NCBI GenBank assembly: GCA_040752215.1
Contig: JBFMEX010000007.1
Span: 1-64,000 of the forward strand
Length of the DNA: 64,000 nucleotides
Source: JBFMEX01 sp040752215
Lineage (GTDB): Bacteria > Pseudomonadota > Alphaproteobacteria > Rhizobiales > Hyphomicrobiaceae
Direction of reading: 5' to 3'
Position numbers and translations under genes: made by a program. Each line of letters begins with the position of its first letter. Position 1 is the stretch's first letter. Below are positions 58,040-64,000 of the stretch, piece after piece. Under the pieces are notes generated by a model. The model did no database searches, had not been told where the DNA came from, and was given only the letters and a program-made list of their open reading frames with translations.

Positions 58040-59572
58040 ATGAGGACGCTCAGTCAGCGCGCGTCGGCGTGCGGGCGCTTCGCCATCGTCTTTCTGGCGC
58101 TCGTTCTCGCCGGCCTCTTGCTCGGCGCCGGAATCCTGTTGCCGACCGGTGTTGCGGCGCAGGGTGTGCGCCAGTCCGCGGCACTCGCCGATCCCGATCA
58201 CAAGTCGCACTTCCGCGTGCCGGCCGGCGTGCCGCTGCCGGTGACGCGCAAGATCACCATCGGCCTCGACAAGTCGATGCTGGTCGAGGTTCCCGTCGAT
58301 CTGCAGAACGTGCTGGTGTCGAACCCGGAGGTGATGGACGCGGTGGTGCAGACCTCGCGCCAAGTCTACCTGCTGGCCAAGGACGTTGGCGAGGCCAACG
58401 CGTTCTTCATCGGCCCCGACGGCCAGAAGGTGCTGCTGCTCGAGGTCTCCGTCACGCGCGACCTCACCACCTTGAACGATACCATTGCGCGGCTGATCCC
58501 GGGCTCGAAGGTCCATGCCGAGATGATGGGCGAGACGATCGTGCTCTCGGGCAGCGTCGCCTCGCCGGCGGACGCGAGCCGCGCCTCCGACCTCGCCAGC
58601 CGCTTCGTCAAGAAGCCGGACGGCGTCGTCAACCTGTTGTCGACCGCCTCCAAGGAGCAGGTGCTGCTCAAGGTGCAGGTGGCCGAGATGCAGCGCGACG
58701 CCATGCGGCGCATCGGCGTCGATCTTCCGGGCGCGGTGCTGAACAGCGGCAACTTCACCTTCGCCAAGGTTATCCAGAATGCGTTCCCGGTGACCAGCGC
58801 CGTGGTGCCGGCAGCGCAGGCGATCGCGGCCGGAGTCCCGCCGGTGGTAACTGCGGGCTCGGCGCTGCAGCCGACCTGGTCGACGCCCAACCAGAGCGTG
58901 ACGGCCATGATCCAGGCGCTGGAGCGCGCTGGCGTGCTGAAGACGCTCGCCGAGCCGACGCTGACGGCGATCTCGGGCGAGACTGCCAAGTTCCTCGCCG
59001 GCGGTGAGTTTCCGATCCCGATCGCGCAGGAGAACAACTCGATCACCGTCGAGTGGAAGCAGTTCGGCGTCAACGTCAGCTTCAAGCCCGTGGTTCTGAC
59101 CGAGGGCCGCATCAGCCTCAACATCTCGGCCGAGGTCAGCGAGATCTCCAGCGAGGGCGCGATCTCGCTCGCCACCATCACGTTGCCGGGCCTGCGCGTC
59201 CGGCGTGCGGAGACGACGCTCGAGATGCCGTCGGGCGGCACGCTCGCCATGGCCGGCCTCTTGTCGGACGATACGCGCCAGAGCGTCGAGGGGGTGCCGG
59301 GGCTGAAGAACCTGCCCGTGCTCGGCGCGCTGTTCCGATCCAACGACTACCGGCGGCGTGAGACCGAGCTGGTGATCCTCGTCACGCCGTATCTCGCCAC
59401 GCACGCGGCCAAGCAGGATCTGACGCGGCCCGATGTCGGTTTCGCGCCGGAGACGGAGCTCAAGGAGCTGTTCTTCGGGCACATCAACCGCGTCTACGGC
59501 CACGAGGGCAAGGCCGGCCGCTATCAGGGCGACTATGGCTATGCGATCGACTATCCGGGGGTGAAGGGATGA
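58040..59572 (+). CDS. cpaC: Tad/Flp pilus secretin CpaC (RcpA)
   Basis: Outer-membrane secretin of 510 residues for Flp-type pilus extrusion. After a signal peptide (about 15-40) come the N-terminal pilus-assembly domain (KITIGLDKSMLVEVP, NPEVMDAVV), a BON-like domain, and the secretin core with KTLAEPTLTAISGETAKFLAGGEFP and VPGLKNLPVLGALFRS. ATG 58040. The stop overlaps cpaD by four bases. Confidence 0.93.
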   Translation: MRTLSQRASACGRFAIVFLALVLAGLLLGAGILLPTGVAAQGVRQSAALADPDHKSHFRVPAGVPLPVTRKITIGLDKSMLVEVPVDLQNVLVSNPEVMDAVVQTSRQVYLLAKDVGEANAFFIGPDGQKVLLLEVSVTRDLTTLNDTIARLIPGSKVHAEMMGETIVLSGSVASPADASRASDLASRFVKKPDGVVNLLSTASKEQVLLKVQVAEMQRDAMRRIGVDLPGAVLNSGNFTFAKVIQNAFPVTSAVVPAAQAIAAGVPPVVTAGSALQPTWSTPNQSVTAMIQALERAGVLKTLAEPTLTAISGETAKFLAGGEFPIPIAQENNSITVEWKQFGVNVSFKPVVLTEGRISLNISAEVSEISSEGAISLATITLPGLRVRRAETTLEMPSGGTLAMAGLLSDDTRQSVEGVPGLKNLPVLGALFRSNDYRRRETELVILVTPYLATHAAKQDLTRPDVGFAPETELKELFFGHINRVYGHEGKAGRYQGDYGYAIDYPGVKG

Positions 59573-60324
59573 CGACCGTCAGGCAACGCGAGAGTGCGAC
59601 GGGGATGCGCTCCGTGATCCGCACGCTGGCGCTTGCACTCGCGCTGACCAGCGCGGGATGCCGCGAGCACCTCCGGGTCGACGACGCGACCGCGGGCCAG
59701 ATCAACGATCCCGACAAGCGCCATCCGATCGCGTTCACCCGGCGCACCGAGGCGCTCTACGTCGAGGTGGCGCAAACGGGCGACGGGCTGAGCCCCAACC
59801 AGCAGGCCGACGTATGGCGCTTCCTCGAGCGCTACAAATCGGAGAGTGCCGGGCCGCTCAGGATCTCGGCGCCCGGCTCCGTCAAGGGGCACATGTCGGT
59901 GTCGCGTTCGGTACGTCATGTCGAGGCGATGGTCGCCGACGCCGGCATTCCGCGGAGTGCCGTCGAGGAGCGCCGCCATCACGGCGCGGGCGAGCTCGGC
60001 CAGGCCGTGAAGCTCGCCTACGAGCGGCCGGTGGCGATGGCGCCGGAGTGCGGCTCGTGGCCCGAGGACCTCGGCGAGAACCGCGAGCGGTTGCCCAACG
60101 AGAATTTCGGCTGCGCCTCGCAGCGCAACCTCGCCATGATGGTCGCCAACGCGCGCGACCTCAAGGTGCCGCAGGAGGAGACGCCGCGCGCGAGCGAGCG
60201 CCGCGACGTGATCTGGACCAAGTACATCGGCGCGGAGAAGTCGGGAGCCAAGGGCGGCAGCGGCTCGTCCTCCTCGGGTGGAGGTGGCGGCGGCGGCGGT
60301 CTCGGCCCGCCGCTTCGCCAGTAG
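59569..60324 (+). CDS. cpaD: CpaD-family pilus lipoprotein
   Basis: A 251-residue outer-membrane lipoprotein of the Tad secretion system, thought to assist the secretin. A lipobox TSAGC puts the lipidated cysteine at residue 31. The family stretch RHPIAFTR-like (KRHPIAFTRR), GCASQRNLAMMVANARDL and DLKVP-type end are present. The C-terminus is a Ser/Gly run (GGGGGGGG). ATG 59569 is coupled to the cpaC stop. Confidence 0.9.
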   Translation: MTTVRQRESATGMRSVIRTLALALALTSAGCREHLRVDDATAGQINDPDKRHPIAFTRRTEALYVEVAQTGDGLSPNQQADVWRFLERYKSESAGPLRISAPGSVKGHMSVSRSVRHVEAMVADAGIPRSAVEERRHHGAGELGQAVKLAYERPVAMAPECGSWPEDLGENRERLPNENFGCASQRNLAMMVANARDLKVPQEETPRASERRDVIWTKYIGAEKSGAKGGSGSSSSGGGGGGGGLGPPLRQ

Positions 60325-60496
60325 CGCGGTCGCGGGCCCGGCGGGCGCGATCCACGGGTCACGATTGCGTGGTGACGGTCCGCAACTCTTCCCCGCGGCG
60401 ATCGCTCGCGCCTAAGCTCGCCCCGAACGGTCTTGAGGCGGCCGGCGCGCTTCGGCGCAGGAGGATCGAGCCGGGCAGGTGCGGCGCGGTCGCACG

Positions 60497-61246
60497 ATGG
60501 ATGCGAGTATCGACACGACGGGCTGGCGGCGCGCCGGCAGGGTGCTGCTCGCGCTTGGCCTGGTCGCCGGCATGCCGATCGAGGGGTCGGCGGGCGACCT
60601 CTCGGTGCGCGAGGTGACGGAGGCGCTGTTCCGCGCCGCCCCGTCGGTGCCCGTCGATTTCGCGCGCCGCGATCTCTGCTCGCTCGACCTTTCGGGGCTC
60701 GACTTCAAACGCGCCCGGCTCGGCGGCGCCAACCTGTTCGGTGTCGATCTCAGTGGGGCCAATCTGACCGGAACGGATCTCGCGGGTGGGCGGCTGGATC
60801 GGGCGGTGCTCACCGGCACCGACTTCTCCGGCGCCAGCCTCAGAGGCGCCTCGCTGCTCCGGCCGACGGTCTACTCGAGTCTCGGCTTCGACCGGCGCGA
60901 GGCGCCGTGGTTCGCCGGCGCCGATCTCAGCCGCGCCGACATCTCTCCGCACGAGACGCGCGGCGACATCTCCAGCATGCCACGCAACCAGCTCCCCTAT
61001 TGCGACTTCACCGACGCCAACCTCGAAGGCGCCAACCTCCAGTATGCGCTGCTGACATTCGCCAGGCTCGTTCGGGCGCGGCTCGTCGGCGCCAACCTTG
61101 CCAACAGCGATCTTTCGAAGGCCGATCTGTCGGGCGCCGACCTGACCGGCGCCGACCTCGACGGCGCGATTCTGACCGGCGCCGTCGGCCTCGATGCGGT
61201 GAGAGGCCTCGACCGGGTGGTCAATCTCGACCGTGCCGTACGATAA
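60497..61246 (+). CDS. exported pentapeptide-repeat protein
   Basis: A 249-residue protein with a signal peptide (about 16-38) and two blocks of A(D/N)LxX pentapeptides (about 68-125 and 165-230), which fold as a right-handed quadrilateral beta-helix. Between the blocks lies an irregular loop (VYSSLGFDRREAPWF). The end reads VVNLDRAVR, similar to the end of the second pentapeptide protein at 62299-63117. Function unknown. It lies 172 bases after cpaD. Confidence 0.8.
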   Translation: MDASIDTTGWRRAGRVLLALGLVAGMPIEGSAGDLSVREVTEALFRAAPSVPVDFARRDLCSLDLSGLDFKRARLGGANLFGVDLSGANLTGTDLAGGRLDRAVLTGTDFSGASLRGASLLRPTVYSSLGFDRREAPWFAGADLSRADISPHETRGDISSMPRNQLPYCDFTDANLEGANLQYALLTFARLVRARLVGANLANSDLSKADLSGADLTGADLDGAILTGAVGLDAVRGLDRVVNLDRAVR

Positions 61247-61351
61247 GGCGCAGCTCCAGGTCGTGGTTGAGGTCGGTTCGATTTTCGCCCATCATCGATC
61301 CCGAGAGCCCTCGACGGGCCGGATCGTGAGCGACACGTGCGCGCCGAGCCG

Positions 61352-61425
61352 GTGTGGTGCTTCGCAATTGCCGACCACGATCTGCGGCGGGCTCCGCGTC
61401 GGCAATTGCCAGATGAGCACCACAC
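61352..61425. repeat. palindromic element upstream of DUF1194 gene
   Basis: Outer arms GTGTGGTGCT (61352-61361) and AGCACCACAC (61416-61425) and inner arms CAATTGCCGAC (61365-61375) and GTCGGCAATTG (61398-61408) are all exact reverse complements. The GTGTGGT/ACCACAC ends recall those of the elements flanking rpoZ, though the inner arms differ. A further 15-base inverted repeat with one mismatch follows (61456-61470 with 61493-61507). Confidence 0.7.
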
Positions 61426-61576
61426 TGAGCCAATGAAGATTCTCGTGTCCCTCATGCACCGCAAATACCGAAGCTGTCTGCTGCAACCTGGTCGGCATTT
61501 GCGGTGCGCGATACGAGGGCAGAGAGGGTTCCCTGCCGGGCCTGTGTGTCCGCCTCGCACAGGGGCTCTCGCCCTG

Positions 61577-62305
61577 GTGCGAAGGCGCTTTGCGCGTCTG
61601 GCGGTCGCCGCCATGCTCGTGGCGGCCGGCCCGGTGCGTGCCGAGCCGGCGGGTGAGGTCGATACCGCGCTCATCGTCTCGGTCGACGTGTCGAGCTCGG
61701 TCGACGAGCGCCGCTACCAGCTCCAGCTCGAGGGCATCGCCTCGGCGCTCGAGGACAAGGGTGTGATCGAGGCCATTCTGAACGGTCCGAGGGGCGGCAT
61801 CCTGCTGGCGATGGTCGCGTGGGACGACCGCCAGCGCGTGGCGTTGCCCTGGGTCAGGATCGCAAGCACGGCGGATGCCTTCGCGGCGGCGCAGCGCGTG
61901 CGCGCCCTGCCGCGCTACAGCGGCCAGTTCACATGTGTCGCCGGCATGCTGCGCTATCTCTCCGACAAAGTGATCCCGCAAATACCGGCCAAGGCGCTGC
62001 GTGTTGTCGTCGATGTCTCGGGCGATGGCAGCGACAACTGCAATGCCGAGGAATCCGCGGCGGCGGTGCGCGACGAGCTTGCCTCGCGCGCCACGACCAT
62101 CAATGGCCTGCCGATCCTCGAGGGCCGCGAGGCAGCAACCTTGGAGCAGTGGTACACCGAGAATGTGAAGGGCGGGCCGGGATCGTTCATCCTGCCCGCC
62201 GACGGCTACGAGGACTTCGGTCGCGCCATCCGCCAGAAGTTCGTGATCGAGATCAGCGGCCGCTCTGCACCGCTGCCGCCGAGGCGCAAGATCGCCGGCT
62301 ACTGA
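61577..62305 (+). CDS. exported DUF1194 (VWA-like) protein
   Basis: A 242-residue periplasmic protein with a signal peptide starting at once (RRRFARLAVAAMLVAAGPVRA) and a VWA-like domain whose MIDAS motif DVSSS is intact. The rest follows the DUF1194 pattern: MVAWDDR, VVDVSGDGSDNC and FGRAIRQKFVIEI at the end. GTG 61577 was chosen because the signal peptide follows directly; ATG 61433 is in frame but would run through a hairpin (61456-61507) and add 48 unlikely residues. It converges on the second pentapeptide gene, overlapping its stop by seven bases. Confidence 0.78.
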   Translation: MRRRFARLAVAAMLVAAGPVRAEPAGEVDTALIVSVDVSSSVDERRYQLQLEGIASALEDKGVIEAILNGPRGGILLAMVAWDDRQRVALPWVRIASTADAFAAAQRVRALPRYSGQFTCVAGMLRYLSDKVIPQIPAKALRVVVDVSGDGSDNCNAEESAAAVRDELASRATTINGLPILEGREAATLEQWYTENVKGGPGSFILPADGYEDFGRAIRQKFVIEISGRSAPLPPRRKIAGY

Positions 62306-63117
62306 TCATGTTGCGCGCGGTCGAGGTTGATCGCCTTGTCGAGGTTCAGCGCTTGCGACCTGCCCTTGAGCCGCTGCAGGCGCGCCGAGTTGACGTCGGC
62401 GGCGGCGAAATCGGCGCTGGTCACGTCGGCTCCGGTGAGGTCAGCGCCGCCGAGCTCTGCTCCGGCGAGGTTGGCGCCCCTGAGGCTCGCGTCTTTCAGC
62501 GTCGCATACTCGAGCACCACGCGGGCGAGGTTGGCGCCGGCAAAGGACGCCGATTCGAGGTTGGCCGACTTCAACACGCCGCGCATGAGCCCCATCGACT
62601 GGTTCTTCATGTCGGCAGAGAGGTCGGCGTTGTCGAAGCGCGCACCCGTCAGGTTGGCGCGCGACATGTCGGCGGCGATGCGGGCGCCGGTGAAATCCGC
62701 GCCCTCCATGCGCGCTCCCATCAGCTGGGTCGCGAACAGGCTGGCACCCTTCAGACTCGCGCCGGACAGGTCCGCGTCGAGGCCCCAGGCCTGGTCGAGC
62801 ACCACGCCGTCGAGGTTGGCGCCTTTCAGATTGGCCTTGTTGATACGCGCCGACTGCAGCTTCACACGCCTGAGATCGAGGCCCGAGAGATCGAGGCCGT
62901 TGAGGCGGCGTGCCGAGAGATCGATGGTCTCGCCTGACGTCGCCTTGGCGAGCAACACCTCGATGTCGGCGCGCGTCATCTCGGCCTTGGTGAACTCGTC
63001 GGACTTGAGGTCGAGGAACTGCAGCATGTCTTGCGCGGAGGCGGGTCGCCCGAGTGCTCCCGCGGCGAGGGCGACGGCGAGGAGTAATGTGGCGGCATAT
63101 GGCGAGCGGATCGACAC
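62299..63117 (-). CDS. exported pentapeptide-repeat protein
   Basis: A 272-residue protein with a signal peptide (to about residue 29, PASAQ) and an almost continuous run of A(N/D)LxG pentapeptides from about 85 to 240, predicting a long beta-helix. A conserved-looking prelude (LKSDEFTKAEMTRADIEVLL) precedes it. GTG 63117 has GGAG six bases upstream; a TTG at 63129 is an alternative. It shares a NLDRA-containing C-terminus with the pentapeptide protein at 60497-61246. Function unknown. Confidence 0.8.
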   Translation of the reverse strand: MSIRSPYAATLLLAVALAAGALGRPASAQDMLQFLDLKSDEFTKAEMTRADIEVLLAKATSGETIDLSARRLNGLDLSGLDLRRVKLQSARINKANLKGANLDGVVLDQAWGLDADLSGASLKGASLFATQLMGARMEGADFTGARIAADMSRANLTGARFDNADLSADMKNQSMGLMRGVLKSANLESASFAGANLARVVLEYATLKDASLRGANLAGAELGGADLTGADVTSADFAAADVNSARLQRLKGRSQALNLDKAINLDRAQHDQ

Positions 63118-63216
63118 AGGCGGCTCCAAGCCAAGGCGCGTCGCTCATTCATGCCACGCTTGCGGTCCGAGCGCGCCTCACATCGTCGCGAGAGCGCCGT
63201 GACGCCTTCCGCCTGA

Positions 63217-64000
63217 TCATCCCGTGAGCAGGATCTCGCCCTTGCCGATGGTCGCGAGATCGCCCATCAGCTTACGCACCATGGGCCCGAGCGGCGGCGG
63301 CGCCAGGGGGCCGAGCTTGGCGGTGAAATGGCGATCGAGCAGCCGCAGCGTCACGAGATCGTGAAAGCCGCAGTCGGCGAACGTAGCTGGAATCTCGTCG
63401 AGGCTCGGGGTGATCAGTGTGCCGCGCCGCATCAGCGCACCCGGCATGGCGCCGAGCCCGCATTCGGTCAGAATCGTGCCGCCCATCATGCGCGAGCCGG
63501 CGCCGGTGCCGCAGCGGCCCTTGACCACGATCGTGCCGCGCCGCATCCGGTCGCCGGCTCGATCCCCGATGTCGCCGCCGACGAGCACCATCCCGCCGGC
63601 CATGCCGAAACGCTCGCCGTGGCGCGGGCCGCCGACGCGATCGCCCGCGCGCCCGGTGGCGGTGACGAGCCCGCCGGAGAGACCCGCCGCGAGGCCGTGG
63701 CCGGCACTGCCGCGGATGTCGAGCCGGCCGCCCGTCATTGCGGCTGCCGCATGGTCGCCGACGTCGCCCTCGACGATCATCGTGCCGCCGTCGAGCCCGG
63801 CGCCGACGCCGTCCAGGGCATCCATGCTGCCCTCGATCACGATCTCTGCGCCCGGTGCACCGGTGATACGGAAGATGTCGCCGAGCGGAATGGGTTGGTC
63901 GCCGCCGCGCACCACCTCGCGCGCGATCTCGGCGGGGGCGAGCGCGACGAGCCGTGACGGCGCGAGGCCGGTGAGGTCGAGCCGGCCGGCAGGAGTGTCA
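63217..64000 (-). CDS. fhcC: formyltransferase/hydrolase complex subunit C (start beyond window)
   Basis: Subunit of the Fhc complex that converts formyl-tetrahydromethanopterin to formate during formaldehyde oxidation in methylotrophic bacteria; homologous to FwdC/FmdC of methanogens. The visible 260 residues contain the Gly-rich right-handed beta-helix repeats typical of the family (GTMIVEGDVGD, GGRLDIRGSAGHG, GTIVVKGRCGTGAG). The frame remains open to the window's right edge, so the start is missing. The other fhc genes would lie to the right. Its presence is the main clue to the organism's metabolism. Confidence 0.88.
   Translation of the reverse strand, partial: DTPAGRLDLTGLAPSRLVALAPAEIAREVVRGGDQPIPLGDIFRITGAPGAEIVIEGSMDALDGVGAGLDGGTMIVEGDVGDHAAAAMTGGRLDIRGSAGHGLAAGLSGGLVTATGRAGDRVGGPRHGERFGMAGGMVLVGGDIGDRAGDRMRRGTIVVKGRCGTGAGSRMMGGTILTECGLGAMPGALMRRGTLITPSLDEIPATFADCGFHDLVTLRLLDRHFTAKLGPLAPPPLGPMVRKLMGDLATIGKGEILLTG

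Noticed and set aside
57846..58043. 65-codon open frame before cpaC
   Set aside because: No ribosome site, overlaps the cpaC start, and composition is typical of chance frames.

Overview
The window is high-GC, gene-dense DNA typical of an alphaproteobacterium of the order Hyphomicrobiales. Three things point there: the conserved chromosomal series dapA-smpB / slt / labA-like NYN gene / rpoZ / rsh / pdxJ-acpS-lepB-rnc-era / recO / parC; the short PutA without a DNA-binding domain; and the general protein resemblances. The right edge cuts into fhcC, a subunit of the formyltransferase/hydrolase complex of tetrahydromethanopterin-linked formaldehyde oxidation, so the organism is probably a methylotroph. 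No tRNA, rRNA, insertion sequence or CRISPR array was found.

Layout. 1-9432: a DEAD-box helicase cut by the left edge, a diheme cytochrome c divergent from a Tat-exported metallo-beta-lactamase-fold protein, a fatty-acid desaturase, parE, panC and a GNAT acetyltransferase. 9515-15962: putA, a coiled-coil protein encoded by 21-bp tandem repeats, a DUF302 protein, and a VWA-like/J-domain gene pair. 16017-33168: the housekeeping block (a cysteine-less peroxiredoxin-like protein overlapping smpB, dapA, slt, an alpha/beta hydrolase, DUF3775, a family 5 uracil-DNA glycosylase, NYN protein, rpoZ flanked by two copies of a palindromic element, rsh, DUF2062, pdxJ, acpS, lepB, rnc, era, recO). 33180-40432: an O-acyltransferase, a CAP-domain protein, a VapBC-type toxin-antitoxin pair with an 11-bp inverted-repeat operator candidate, parC, a secreted protein and bpt.

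40798-52005 is the most interesting region: a variant Pel exopolysaccharide locus. Six same-strand genes encode a PelA-like deacetylase, a TPR-only PelB-like protein, a PelD-like GAF protein, PelE, PelF (glycosyltransferase) and PelG (flippase). They meet a convergent pair of GH114 (polygalactosaminidase-like) genes. Compared with the Pseudomonas pelABCDEFG operon, the PelA hydrolase domain is detached and duplicated, pelC is absent, PelB lacks its beta-barrel, and PelD lacks the c-di-GMP-binding GGDEF domain. The inner-membrane synthesis module is kept, while the export and allosteric modules look remodelled.

52203-64000: a small membrane protein, an acyl-ACP-synthetase/MFS pair possibly for phospholipid repair, a partial tad pilus set (TadG-like, CpaC secretin, CpaD), two exported pentapeptide-repeat proteins around a DUF1194 protein, and the fhcC fragment. 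Several palindromic intergenic elements are scattered through the window. All product names come from reading translated sequence; no database search was run.
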